Source of the DNA: Staphylococcus sp. MI 10-1553
GTDB taxonomy: Bacteria; Bacillota; Bacilli; Staphylococcales; Staphylococcaceae
NCBI RefSeq assembly: GCF_010365305.1
Contig: NZ_CP048279.1
Coordinates: 124,001-188,000 of the forward strand
Direction of reading: 5' to 3'
DNA: 64,000 nt
Part shown: in pieces, positions 1 to 8,155 of the stretch
Layout of the letters: each line of letters begins with the position of its first letter
Position numbering within the stretch: position 1 is the first letter of the stretch
Notes under the pieces: generated by a model
The model's database searches: none
What the model saw: the letters and a program-made list of their open reading frames with translations, nothing else
What the model was told of the DNA's origin: nothing
Translations under genes and position numbers: made by a program

Positions 1-369
1 TAACTTGTAATTTAAATCGCTACAAACTTTTGTGATAGCAATAGCTGCCCCAATAATTGATGGCGGTTGCAAATTATGGCCGCACCCATGTCCCATCCCT
101 TCTAATGCATCAAACTCACATATTAATCCTATAGTTAAAGCGGTATTTGTTTTTTTATGATTATTAAAAGAAGCAATGAAAGCAGTAGGCAGACCTGACA
201 CATTTTTTTGTATAGAAAACCCATAGCTCTTTAATAATGATGTGATTTTGTCTACTGCTCTAAATTCATGATTACCTATCTCAGGGTTATCATGAATAAA
301 GTCATTTAAATCAAACAGTATTTTTTCTACATCCTGTATTACGCTATTAATTCTTAATTTATAATCCAT
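1..369 (-). CDS. M20-family metallopeptidase/amidohydrolase, N-terminal part
   Basis: Reading leftward from the ATG at 369, 123 codons stay open to the window edge, so the C-terminal part is missing. The protein starts MDYKLRINSVIQDVEKIL and contains HDNPEIGNHEF near residue 30 and CEFDALEGMGHGCGHN near residue 95. These are hallmarks of M20 peptidases of the PepT/AbgB amidohydrolase type: the Asp of the xEFDAL block and the His of GHGCGHN are metal ligands in that family. The expected role is zinc-dependent hydrolysis of a small peptide or N-acyl amino acid in the cytoplasm; the substrate cannot be told. The ribosome site AGGAG lies 6 nt upstream of the ATG. A perfect LacI/CcpA-type palindrome sits just above it, so carbon catabolite control is likely. 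Confidence 0.8.
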   Translation of the reverse strand, partial: MDYKLRINSVIQDVEKILFDLNDFIHDNPEIGNHEFRAVDKITSLLKSYGFSIQKNVSGLPTAFIASFNNHKKTNTALTIGLICEFDALEGMGHGCGHNLQPPSIIGAAIAITKVCSDLNYKL

Positions 370-382
370 AATCCCACTCCTA

Positions 383-398
383 AAGAAAGCGCTTTCTT
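383..398 (-). promoter_or_regulatory. cre-like palindrome
   Basis: AAGAAAGCGCTTTCTT is a 16-bp perfect palindrome around the GCGC core typical of catabolite-responsive (CcpA) or LacI-family operators. It lies 14 to 29 nt upstream of the peptidase start codon and directly upstream of its ribosome site, a position suited to repression by roadblock. The repressor is inferred. Confidence 0.55.
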
Positions 399-532
399 GA
401 TATAAAATTATCATTTAAATCCTGTAGAGTGAAATTCAAAATTTTTAAGTGATGATAAAATAATTTTATAGATTTTTATGTGGCGTTGTTAAGGTGGGAA
501 AGAGGGATTAGGATATTGGGGTTCAGTTTCCT

Positions 533-580
533 AATAAAACACCTCAAAATTCTTTCAAACGAATTTTGAGGTGTTTTATT
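533..580. terminator. Bidirectional intrinsic terminator
   Basis: Perfect 20-bp stem: arm 533-552, 8-nt loop, arm 561-580. It has A-rich and T-rich outer ends on both sides. It lies 30 nt beyond the stop of the small ORF 610-702 and would end the leftward TetR operon. Confidence 0.85.
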
Positions 581-609
581 ATTTTGGCTAAGTTACATCC
601 TAGGTTCTA

Positions 610-702
610 TTAAAATTGTTTAAGGACAAGAGAGTGATAGTAATTGAAAATGTATTGCGTTTGATGCGCTTCTAAAATTTTTGATGTTTTGTTTTCTAAC
701 AT
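610..702 (-). CDS. Possible 30-residue small protein
   Basis: An ATG at 702 opens a 30-codon frame ending in TAA at 610. The product starts MLENKTSKILEAHQTQYIFN and ends YYHSLVLKQF; it is charged at the N-terminus and aromatic in the second half, with no membrane segment. Support for translation is a good ribosome site, TTAGGAG, 8 nt before the ATG. It sits 72 nt downstream of the TetR stop codon and 30 nt before a strong terminator, so it would be the last gene of that operon. I recognise no family. A chance ORF is possible. Confidence 0.4.
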   Translation of the reverse strand: MLENKTSKILEAHQTQYIFNYYHSLVLKQF

Positions 703-774
703 AACTTAAGCTCCTAAGCAAGCGAGTTCATGGAGGCAAAATCATCAGAGTAGAGCAGATAATCAAGCCCACCT

Positions 775-1317
775 TTATATTAATTCATAAGCTTGCAATA
801 CTTTCGTGAGCATCGTTTCAATGTATGATTCATTCAACACATCTGGTTTAATTAGAATGTTAAAGTAAATGGGTGAGAAAATAAGGTCGATTAACATATC
901 TTCATCTTCACTATGAATATGCGGTTCAATGATTGATTTTAAGATGGCACGCTTTTTCAAGAAATATTCTTCCATAAAGCGCGCTTTCGCATTTGTATCA
1001 TGATGGCTAACTAAAATCTCAATGACTGCGGTACCAATGGGTGTCTTATATATGTTCATCATTGTCACGAGAAAGCGATACAAATCATCATATAAATTGA
1101 AATACGCTGGATGAAATGTTTCTGCGCGCTCTAAAAACAGATCCATAATGATAAATGTTTTGTCTGGCCAACGACGGTAAATCGTCGCTTTTGAGACACC
1201 TGTATTTTCTGCAATCTGATCGATCGTAATTTGATTTAAATTATATTCTACGAGTAACCGTTCAATTTCTTCATAAATTTTTTGATTAATTGTGGGATCT
1301 TTGGGTCTTCCGGCCAT
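775..1317 (-). CDS. TetR/AcrR-family transcriptional regulator
   Basis: This is a 180-residue DNA-binding repressor of TetR size. The helix-turn-helix occupies about residues 28-50, with the recognition stretch TGVSKATIYRRW, followed by a helical ligand-binding domain. The ATG at 1317 has an AAAGGAGG ribosome site 5 nt upstream. The start lies inside the upstream DUF3147 gene (32-nt overlap), so the two are translationally linked. As third gene of the operon it most likely represses its own promoter through the 30-bp palindrome at 2084-2113. The inducing ligand is unknown; the co-transcribed membrane proteins suggest a small amphipathic or toxic compound, which is inference. Confidence 0.9.
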   Translation of the reverse strand: MAGRPKDPTINQKIYEEIERLLVEYNLNQITIDQIAENTGVSKATIYRRWPDKTFIIMDLFLERAETFHPAYFNLYDDLYRFLVTMMNIYKTPIGTAVIEILVSHHDTNAKARFMEEYFLKKRAILKSIIEPHIHSEDEDMLIDLIFSPIYFNILIKPDVLNESYIETMLTKVLQAYELI

Positions 1318-1681
1318 AGTGACCTCCTTTGCTTCTATGTGCTATCCATTCAACAATTTCTAATATTATCATTGCACTTATAAACCACGCAACAAATCCT
1401 ACTACAATACTTAACAACCAGAGATGTGTCACTTTTAACATTTCCCAAGTGACGACAATATCAACAAGGACGCCTATCATACCAAAAATTGCACCACGGC
1501 TGACATGTACTGCAACAACGTCGCCAAATTCCATTCCAGATAAGTACATAGATACGAGGAAAACCGCTGGAAACGTTGCAAAAATTCCACCAAACTCTTT
1601 CCAAGGCAAGACTTGGGAAATGATATAACTTAATACGACTGTGAAGCCGCCTACGATAAACTTGATTAATGCCGATTTCAC
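1286..1681 (-). CDS. DUF3147-family membrane protein
   Basis: A 131-residue integral membrane protein with four hydrophobic segments and a basic, soluble tail (RSKGGHYGRKTQRSHN). The N-terminal block KFIVGGFTVVLSYIIS and the GGIFATFPAVFLVSM motif are shared with the neighbour at 1697-2059 and are typical of DUF3147, a small paired membrane family of unknown function. The gene is 15 nt downstream of its paralogue and overlaps the TetR gene by 32 nt. The pair may form a heteromeric transporter, as small multidrug transporters do, but this is only an analogy. Confidence 0.8.
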   Translation of the reverse strand: MKSALIKFIVGGFTVVLSYIISQVLPWKEFGGIFATFPAVFLVSMYLSGMEFGDVVAVHVSRGAIFGMIGVLVDIVVTWEMLKVTHLWLLSIVVGFVAWFISAMIILEIVEWIAHRSKGGHYGRKTQRSHN

Positions 1682-1696
1682 TATTTTTCGCGCTCC

Positions 1697-2059
1697 TTAT
1701 AAGAAATGTTGTATACCGAATAATGCACAAGAAATGATAAGCCAACACAATACTGAAAAAACAGTCCCTTTTTGAAAGCCATGTTTATGAATGTAAAGGA
1801 CAGTTAGGCCGACAGTCACAATACAGGAGAGAATACCTAAAATGGCTCCAGAACTTAGACGAATCGACATTTGCACTAATGTATCACCATGATGGTCAAT
1901 CGCTAGTGCAAAAATCGCAGCTAAGAAAACAGCTGGCATCGTCGCAATAACACCGCCAATTTTTCCACCTGCTTTTCCAGCGATAACAGAAGCTAAAGCA
2001 ACAGCAAAGCCACCAATTAAAAAGCGTAATAAGACACTTGTCAAGGAGATCCCAAACAT
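1697..2059 (-). CDS. DUF3147-family membrane protein, first gene of operon
   Basis: 120 residues with four predicted membrane helices. The block RFLIGGFAVALASVIAGKAG followed by GGVIATMPAVFLAAIF matches its downstream neighbour, so the two look like an old tandem duplication. AAGGAGG lies 9 nt before the ATG at 2059. It is the first gene of the operon controlled by the promoter and palindrome at 2084-2142. Its biochemical function is not known. Confidence 0.8.
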   Translation of the reverse strand: MFGISLTSVLLRFLIGGFAVALASVIAGKAGGKIGGVIATMPAVFLAAIFALAIDHHGDTLVQMSIRLSSGAILGILSCIVTVGLTVLYIHKHGFQKGTVFSVLCWLIISCALFGIQHFL

Positions 2060-2083
2060 GAACGTGTGCCTCCTTAAGATTTA

Positions 2084-2113
2084 ATTATTAAACGAAACGT
2101 TTCGTTTAATAAT
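2084..2113. promoter_or_regulatory. TetR operator, 30-bp perfect palindrome
   Basis: Each half reads ATTATTAAACGAAAC and the two halves are exact inverted copies, meeting at the central CG. The site starts right after the -10 hexamer of the leftward promoter, so it covers the likely transcription start. Size, symmetry and position are those of a TetR-family operator, presumably for the regulator at 775-1317. Confidence 0.75.
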
Positions 2114-2142
2114 ATCGTAACGCGCATCATTTTTAATGTAAA
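2114..2142 (-). promoter_or_regulatory. Promoter of DUF3147-TetR operon
   Basis: On the minus strand, -35 TTTACA (2137-2142), 17-bp spacer and -10 TACGAT (2114-2119). It abuts the palindrome 2084-2113. Confidence 0.65.
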
Positions 2143-2200
2143 GGAATTAAACAAAATGACACGAAATGGGCATATTTATTTGTTAATTCTTTGAAAAAAT

Positions 2201-2726
2201 TAAACGCTCATACACGAAAAATTAGAGTTGGGTTGTACGGCTATGGCGATTTATAAATATATTTCTAAAAAAGGATATGAAGGCAAGTATACGATTCTTA
2301 GAGAATAGTGTAAGAATAAGAAATAGAAGGAAATTAAAAAAGCAACTATACGGGTAGAAACACGCCCCGGTATAGCTGCTCAAGTAGACTGGAAAGAAGA
2401 TATGGTCATGCATGATAAATTTGGCAAACGTTATCAATTCAATATCTTTCTTTGCATTCTACACTATTCAAAAATGAAGTATATCACATTAACTTGGGAT
2501 AGAAAACAAGATACACTATTTCAATTCTAAAGAGTCGATGGTTAATTTTAGAAAAGGTAAATATTCAGTACCTACAAAATTTATTGGAGAGGAGGTTCAA
2601 TTAATCTTTAATGAGTTGACTGACGAGTTATCAATCTACTTTGATGCCGAATTAATTAGAACGCATCATTTATCGGACAAAAAATTCAATTATGTTACCG
2701 AAGAGCAGCTCTCTTCTATCAATTGA
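2201..2726 (+). pseudogene. istA: istA transposase remnant (IS21)
   Basis: The middle part encodes the same peptide as the IstA fragment at 17246-17567 (ISKKGYEGKYTILRE), but a TAG at about 2308 interrupts it and the start is missing. After the deletion point the frame at 2538-2726 gives the IstA C-terminus (FRKGKYSVPTKFIGEEV). Most of the catalytic DDE core is absent, so it cannot encode a working transposase. Confidence 0.8.
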
Positions 2727-2932
2727 TGTCACTCAGATATGAAATGAAATCCAGAATCATAACGATGAATATCCCCTTTTGTAGTTGGGGGGATTCATTT
2801 AGTAACAAAATAGCGTCAGCAGCCATTATTGATAGGCTCATTCATCATTCAAAAACATTTAAAATAACACGGGATTCCTACCGACTTAAAGACTATAAAA
2901 GTGAAAAAAGTTTAAACATACGTCATTCTTAA
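2723..2932 (+). pseudogene. istB: istB helper ATPase remnant (IS21)
   Basis: Sixty-nine codons resembling only the C-terminal part of IstB: SLRYEMKSRIITMNIPF, then AAIIDRLIHHSKTFKI and DSYRLKDYKSE. The Walker A and B regions that define this AAA+ helper are deleted. Confidence 0.75.
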
Positions 2933-3039
2933 ACCGCTAAAAAACGACATTTTCAAACCGCTATTGACACACCAGCTGTAGAGAGGGCAATATCTCAAAA
3001 AGATAGCACAAAAAATAAGGGAACGTGCTGAGGGTATTG

Positions 3040-3300
3040 ATTCATACCATTATTACAGAAGGAGGTAAAATACATGCTTTAGCTGGGACAGAAGTTTATT
3101 TTACTGCCGACTATTTGGAGTATATGTCGGAGTGGGCAAGAAGGTATGAGGGAGAAATATATATTAACAGAGAAAACTTTGAAGCGATGTAAGGCTTCCA
3201 TGCAAGTATCAAAAATTCTAGAATTGGCGGAGCAGATGGAAAACATGGCATAGAGGAATACTTAAGAACGCATATGGTATATATGAATGTTGGGGATTAG
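3040..3300 (+). pseudogene. Degraded ORF of unknown family
   Basis: One frame reads IHTIITEGGKIHALAGTEVY, then FTADYLEYMSEWARRYEGE and ends INRENFEAM at a TAA (3190). The same frame continues GFHASIKNSRIGGADGKHGI to a TAG at 3300. The peptide looks like real protein sequence cut by a nonsense codon, with no convincing start. I do not recognise the family. It abuts the IS21 right end. Its first 24 bases recur at about 24380. Confidence 0.4.
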
Positions 3301-3380
3301 CGCGTAACCCATAGTTGAATACAAACATGATGGATAATTTAATTATACGATCTTATCGATTTTAACTTTTGTTATTATAG

Positions 3381-3413
3381 AGGAGCTAGGACGTCATTTT
3401 CGTCTCAGCTCCT
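3381..3413. terminator. Hairpin between broken ORF and histidine kinase
   Basis: AGGAGCT (3381-3387) pairs with AGCTCCT (3407-3413), with further pairing inside (GGACG with CGTCT). The T-run is weak on either side, so terminator function for the leftward kinase operon is only probable. The rest of 3301-3485 shows nothing further. Confidence 0.4.
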
Positions 3414-3485
3414 TTATGTGGATACCCTTGTATACATATATAAGAGGGAGGTTCCGTTTTACCCTTGCTAAAAACCCCTTGTCTT

Positions 3486-4394
3486 TCATGAATAATCTTT
3501 TGAAAATTGTAGGCTTAGTTGAAATTGATGGTTTTTCATATTGGCGGTTACACGTCCTTTTTGTGTATGCATCAACCGTTGTACAACATATAAACCTAAG
3601 CCCATACTGCCATTGCTTCTACTCATATCAAGGGTGTATGATCTTTGGAAAATATGTGTTTGTTTCCCTTCATTTAAAAGCTCATCTGTATCATTCACGA
3701 TTAACACTTCAACATTACGATCGCGTTCATAAAAATGAATATGTGCATACGTTTTACTATATTTGAGAAGATTTTGAATGACATTGGCGAAAATTCTTTC
3801 TAAAATCTTAATATCTCCTTTGATGGGACTGACGGATGTCTCATCAAAGGTTATCTTTATATTGTGTGCTTGAAATTGATAGAAATAAAGTAAAAACTGT
3901 TCTTGTACGATTTCATTGATATGAATTGTGACGATGTTCAAAGGGTAATCTCTTGAATCAAGGCGTGTGATTTCATGAAATAAATCCACAGCATGAATTA
4001 AAGCGTCTGTTTTATCATTGATAATCTTCAAGTACTTGTCAGGATTGTCCTGAATTTCTTGTGTTTTTAACAAGTTAACGTACCCTTTAATTGCTGTTAA
4101 AGGGGTGCGTAAATCATGGGAAATATTGGTGATTTCTTGATTTAAATGCAACTGTTGTCTCTTATAGCTTCTAACTTCAGCTCTCTGAATTTCTAACGTA
4201 TGGTTGATCGCTGTTATAAGTTTTTGCGTCTCTTTTTGTTGGGTTTCCGTTCTAATATACTGATTAGACGTAATATCTTGTTTTAAATAATTTAATTGTT
4301 GCGTTATTTTTGATAGATCTTGCCTAATAAGCAAATAACGTGTGGCCATCACCACGAGTATCAATACAAGTATACCGATTATGAGATATGACAT
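3486..4394 (-). CDS. Sensor histidine kinase
   Basis: 302 residues: one N-terminal membrane helix (about 3-23), a coiled linker to about residue 80, then a HisKA domain with the phospho-acceptor block NISHDLRTPLTAIKGY (His93) and an ATPase domain (N-box around Asn204-Asn208, G-box GSMGLGL at 262-268). There is no extracellular sensor domain, as is usual for kinases that sense through a partner ABC transporter. It is the last gene of a leftward set with an OmpR-type regulator and an ABC exporter. Expected role: autophosphorylation and transfer to the regulator at 6167-6835 in response to a membrane-active peptide or antibiotic. The start at 4394 has AAGGA upstream. Confidence 0.85.
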   Translation of the reverse strand: MSYLIIGILVLILVVMATRYLLIRQDLSKITQQLNYLKQDITSNQYIRTETQQKETQKLITAINHTLEIQRAEVRSYKRQQLHLNQEITNISHDLRTPLTAIKGYVNLLKTQEIQDNPDKYLKIINDKTDALIHAVDLFHEITRLDSRDYPLNIVTIHINEIVQEQFLLYFYQFQAHNIKITFDETSVSPIKGDIKILERIFANVIQNLLKYSKTYAHIHFYERDRNVEVLIVNDTDELLNEGKQTHIFQRSYTLDMSRSNGSMGLGLYVVQRLMHTQKGRVTANMKNHQFQLSLQFSKDYS

Positions 4395-4410
4395 GATTAC
4401 GTTTCCTTAT

Positions 4411-5169
4411 CTATTCATCATTGAATTCTGATTTTTTAAATATGACCTGTCCACAGAATAAAAACAAGAGGCTTAAAATGCCACCTATGATCCAGTTGTT
4501 TAAATCAAGTGTACTAGAATGTGTCATAAAGTTTTCGAAGTTTTGATTCAGACGTTCTCCAGGTGTCAGCTTATAAAGGTGATTAAAATGATGATTGAGA
4601 TATGCTAATAACTGAAATAAGTGTGAAGATTGAAGATAAATAAGGCTCGTTAAAATGATAACGATTGCGATATTAATTTTAAAGCTATTTAGTGTATGTG
4701 CAAGTGCAAGGCCACCTAATATAAGGGGAGCCATATTGATTAATGAAATTAAGTATTGATTGAGTGATACATTGTCATATTCAAACAATGTTAGACCTAA
4801 AATCACTGTAATGATGGTACTGATTATGCACAGTAATGAAAAACTAATAAGATAAACTAAGAATTTCCCCCAGAATATGGTACTTCTAGATACATCAAAT
4901 GAAACAGAGATTTTATTCATCAACTTATTTTCTTTGTGATTAACGAGTAAATTCATTGCAATACCTACAATCAATATGAGCGTACTTGCTGAAATGACAT
5001 TAATATAAAAGAAATGCGCGTTACCGTATGGGAAATGTGAGTCCACTTGATTAAAATAAAATAATGTGACTGCAGCTAAAACCATGAGTACATTACATAC
5101 AAGAATGTACAGGTATAGGGCTTTACTATTAAATACGCGATATAATTCACTTTTGATATAATTAATCAT
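4411..5169 (-). CDS. ABC-2 type permease (BcrB-like)
   Basis: 252 residues with six hydrophobic segments and the usual lantibiotic-immunity permease start (MINYIKSELYRVFNSKALYL). It is the membrane subunit that pairs with the ATPase encoded just upstream; the two genes overlap by 8 nt (the ATG at 5169 lies inside the ATPase stop region), which points to coupled translation and a complex. Expected function is removal of a peptide antibiotic such as bacitracin or a lantibiotic from the membrane. The substrate is inferred from the gene set only. Confidence 0.8.
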   Translation of the reverse strand: MINYIKSELYRVFNSKALYLYILVCNVLMVLAAVTLFYFNQVDSHFPYGNAHFFYINVISASTLILIVGIAMNLLVNHKENKLMNKISVSFDVSRSTIFWGKFLVYLISFSLLCIISTIITVILGLTLFEYDNVSLNQYLISLINMAPLILGGLALAHTLNSFKINIAIVIILTSLIYLQSSHLFQLLAYLNHHFNHLYKLTPGERLNQNFENFMTHSSTLDLNNWIIGGILSLLFLFCGQVIFKKSEFNDE

Positions 5170-6076
5170 ATGAATTCACCTTCTCTTTATTTAAAAAATA
5201 ATCTTCTAAATCGGTTGTCTGAATTTTAAATTCTTCAATTTCTACGCCGTGTTCTAATAAGAGCTTATTTATTTGATGATTTTGAATAGGGGTAGGGTCA
5301 ATCCATAGAGATTGATCATGTAAGACTTTATAATGAATGTCTTTTATATTTTCTTCTAAGACTTGTATCGCTTTTTCAACAGGAGAGGCTTTAATGACGA
5401 GATATTTCTTACCTTTTTGCAACATTTCTTCTTTTGTAATATCTTCAATAATTTTTCCGTCATCAATAAAAACAAATCGATGCGCAAGTTGTTCTAGTTC
5501 ATTCAAAATATGACTTGAAATCAGTATTGTAATGCCATATTCATGATTGAGTTTCCGCATTAAATTCCGAAAATCTTTGATACCTTCAGCGTCTAATCCA
5601 TTAATCGGTTCATCTAGCACTAACAGGTCAGGTCCTGAAAGCAGTGCTAAAGCAATATTTAAACGTTGTTTCATTCCTAGAGAATATTGCTTAACTTTTT
5701 TATTTACACTTTTAAGACCCACTTGAGTTAAAACTTTCTGAATGTTTTCTTTGCTTGCAAGACCGCGTTGGATACTGAAATAAGTTAAATTTTTCTCACC
5801 CGTAAAGGTTGAAATCCAAGCGGAATGTTCAATCATAAACCCTACACGTTTACGTATGTGTGGGTTTGATTTAGGATTTTCTCCAAAAAGCTCGATATGA
5901 CCACTTGTGGGGAAAATTTGATTTGCGATAAGTTTAAAAAGTGTTGATTTACCAGCACCATTCCTTCCTATGAGTGCACATATTTGTCCTTGGTAAAGCT
6001 CAAAGTGAATATCTTGTAATCCATAGTTTGTTTTGAATTTTTTACTCAGACTTTCTGTTTTAATGATGGGACGCAA
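5162..6076 (-). CDS. ABC transporter ATP-binding protein (BcrA-like)
   Basis: About 304 residues with all nucleotide-binding motifs: Walker A GRNGAGKST, signature YSLGMKQRL, Walker B LLVLDEP, and a C-terminal BcrA-type extension. The frame is open from a TTG at 6085, but AAAGGAG there touches that codon. The TTG at 6076 lies 9 nt behind the ribosome site and is the better start (protein begins MRPIIKTESLSKKF). It should energise the permease at 4411-5169. The RR-ATPase-permease-kinase order is typical of peptide-antibiotic detoxification modules in Firmicutes. Confidence 0.85.
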   Translation of the reverse strand: MRPIIKTESLSKKFKTNYGLQDIHFELYQGQICALIGRNGAGKSTLFKLIANQIFPTSGHIELFGENPKSNPHIRKRVGFMIEHSAWISTFTGEKNLTYFSIQRGLASKENIQKVLTQVGLKSVNKKVKQYSLGMKQRLNIALALLSGPDLLVLDEPINGLDAEGIKDFRNLMRKLNHEYGITILISSHILNELEQLAHRFVFIDDGKIIEDITKEEMLQKGKKYLVIKASPVEKAIQVLEENIKDIHYKVLHDQSLWIDPTPIQNHQINKLLLEHGVEIEEFKIQTTDLEDYFLNKEKVNSYD

Positions 6077-6166
6077 TATCTCCAACTCCTTTGCTATTGA
6101 TACTTAGAATATAACGAAAATAGCTTTAAGTAGTTCTAAGCAAAGTATAAAGAAACCATAAAGATT

Positions 6167-6835
6167 TCATATGAGCATAAATCCAATACCCCAGACGGTT
6201 TTGATATAGGTTTCATTAGTATGTTTAGAAATTTTCTTTCTAATATTAGAAATATGTACGTTGATAGTATTATCGTCACCGAAATAAATGCCTTGCACTT
6301 TTTCGTAGATTTTTTGTTTAGAAAAGGCATTTTCCGGTTGTGACATAAGCAATGTTAAAATATCGTATTCTGTATTTGTTAAATTCATTTCTATGTTTTT
6401 GATGTAGGCTTGATGCTTTGTGAGATCTAAGCGTAAATCTTTCCATACTAGGACTTCAGGATTTTTATGATGTTCTAAATTTCTTAATTGAACGGCTACA
6501 CGTGCAGCAACTTCCTTTATGTCAAAAGGTTTTGTGATGTAATCATCAGCACCCTTATGCAATAAGTGAACTTTTTCTTCGATATCCACCTTAGCAGAAA
6601 TCACAATGATTTTACTGTTTGTGTTTGCTTTAATGATAGGAAGAATTTCCTCGCCTGTCACTTCAGGTAGCATTAAATCTAATAGAATTAAGTCATAAGT
6701 ATTTTTTTCTATACACGCCTGTGCTTCAAGCCCCGAATATACGATATGTGCTTTTATATTCATTTTTGTCAATGTTAAAGACAATATATGCGCAATATCA
6801 ATATCATCTTCTATAATAAGTGCTTCATATTGCAT
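6167..6835 (-). CDS. OmpR/PhoB-family response regulator
   Basis: 222 residues. The receiver domain (1-120) shows the acidic pocket IIEDD, the phospho-acceptor Asp53 in LILLDLMLPE and the Lys of ITKPF. A winged helix DNA-binding domain follows (about 125-222; DDNTINVHISNIRKKI). It is the first gene of the operon and lies 81 nt upstream of the ATPase. It should activate this transporter operon when phosphorylated by the kinase at 3486-4394. Its upstream region (6879-7046) is duplicated at 24395-24561. Confidence 0.9.
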   Translation of the reverse strand: MQYEALIIEDDIDIAHILSLTLTKMNIKAHIVYSGLEAQACIEKNTYDLILLDLMLPEVTGEEILPIIKANTNSKIIVISAKVDIEEKVHLLHKGADDYITKPFDIKEVAARVAVQLRNLEHHKNPEVLVWKDLRLDLTKHQAYIKNIEMNLTNTEYDILTLLMSQPENAFSKQKIYEKVQGIYFGDDNTINVHISNIRKKISKHTNETYIKTVWGIGFMLI

Positions 6836-7246
6836 CAGTATTCACCTCATCAGTACCATTCTTGATTAATCACTTCTATCATACCATTATCACGAAAGGA
6901 TATTATAGATTGAAAAAGAACACTTTTCAGAAAAAAAGATAAATAAACTTTTCGTAACGTAATTAATTTTGGCTTTAATCTTTATCTAGAAAATTGATGA
7001 TGGTTTTTTTATACAAAGTAGAATCATTAGATAACAATAGTGTATAATTAATACGTATTAGTTGATATATAATTAGTTGTAAAGAATTTTTATCAATATA
7101 AAAGATTGTTAAGGGTTGTTTTATTAGTAAGAGAATGCTTAATTTACTTTTTAAAGCTTCAACAGAATCGATTGCATAGAAATATATTTAGGGAATGCTA
7201 TCAACGTTTTTTGTCATTGAGTGTTCGATAATGGTGGTGATATTTA
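6836..7246. repeat. Intergenic region with duplicated segment 6879-7046
   Basis: This divergent intergenic space must hold the leftward promoter of the regulator operon and the rightward promoter of cas1. Bases 6879-7046 recur at 24395-24561 with about three differences. At its right edge TAGTGTATAATTAATA (7038-7053) carries a perfect -10 TATAAT but no good -35. A similar element precedes the CRISPR array at 15901-15916. Nothing else is evident. Confidence 0.75.
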
Positions 7247-8155
7247 TTGAAAGATATTATTTACGTAGAAAGTCATTATTTTGTAACTGTGAAAAACGAA
7301 AGTCTTAAATTCAAAAATATTATTGACAAAAATGAAAGATTTTATTTATTGGATGATATTGAAGCCTTAGTCTTTGATTCACCTAGGAGTTATTATTCTC
7401 AAAAATTAATTGTTAAATGTGTTGAATATAATATACTGGTTTTATTTTGCGATTTAAAGCATTCGCCTATAGCAGAAATCATCTCTGATTTTGCAATGGT
7501 TAATCGATTACAGAGAATTCAAGACCAATTACAAGTTTTAAGTAAAACAAAAGATAGACTTTGGAAAAAGATAGTAGCAAATAAAATAATAAATCAAGCT
7601 AAGTGTATTGAGAACAATGTAAATAAAGGGTCTACTGCTAAAAGTTTATGTGAGTATGCTAGAAGTGTTGGTCCAGGGGATCGGACAAACCGTGAGTCTG
7701 TAGCAGCAAGGTTGTATTTTCAAAGTTTGTATGGAAAGAATTTTAAACGAGGAAGATATGATGACAAGATAAATTCAGCACTTAACTATGGATATTCTAT
7801 TCTTAGATCGTTCATAAAAAAAGAGCTTGCTATTCACGGATTTGAAATGAGTTTAGGTATAAAACATCATTCTACAGAGAATCCTTTTAATTTAGCAGAT
7901 GATATCATTGAATGTTATCGTCCTTTTGTGGATAGCATGGTGTATGATTTGATTTTTAATTGTCATATTTCTAGCTTTGGGGTTACTGAAAAGAAAAAGA
8001 TGTTAGAAGTTTTATATGAAAATTGTTTAATAGATAAGAAGATTGTAAAGTTGGTCGATAGCATTAAGTTAACAGTGCAATCTTTAATAAAATGTTACAA
8101 ACAAAACACACCAACACATTTGCTGTTACCTAAGTTGATTGAGGTGGGTAACTAG
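7247..8155 (+). CDS. cas1: CRISPR-associated integrase Cas1 (type III-A)
   Basis: 302 residues, the size of the staphylococcal III-A protein. Cas1 is the metal-dependent integrase that, with Cas2, inserts new spacers. The expected active-site residues are visible: Glu150 in NRESVAARLYF, His208 in GIKHHSTENPF, and Asp218/Asp219 with Glu222 in LADDIIECYRP. Translation begins at a TTG (7247) preceded by GGTGGTG. It is the first gene of a tightly packed nine-gene operon; the stop TAG shares its G with the cas2 start. Adaptation genes kept in front of csm genes follow the S. epidermidis order. Confidence 0.95.
   Translation: MKDIIYVESHYFVTVKNESLKFKNIIDKNERFYLLDDIEALVFDSPRSYYSQKLIVKCVEYNILVLFCDLKHSPIAEIISDFAMVNRLQRIQDQLQVLSKTKDRLWKKIVANKIINQAKCIENNVNKGSTAKSLCEYARSVGPGDRTNRESVAARLYFQSLYGKNFKRGRYDDKINSALNYGYSILRSFIKKELAIHGFEMSLGIKHHSTENPFNLADDIIECYRPFVDSMVYDLIFNCHISSFGVTEKKKMLEVLYENCLIDKKIVKLVDSIKLTVQSLIKCYKQNTPTHLLLPKLIEVGN

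Larger units (their letters stand above)
2201..2969 (+). mobile_element. IS21-family remnant, copy 1 (left end missing, internal deletions)
   Basis: Nearly identical to 17246-18005 but begins only inside the transposase gene, so the left end is gone. It shares with copy 2 the same internal deletion joining istA codons LFQF to a later part of istA, and the same fusion to the tail of istB. It ends with CAAACCGCTATTGACA, the right IS21 terminus (reverse complement starts TGTCAATAGCGG). Confidence 0.8.

Noticed and set aside
2222..2437. Leftward frames on the IS21 copies (also 17259-17501)
   Set aside because: They are antisense to istA and occur in both copies only because the DNA is duplicated.
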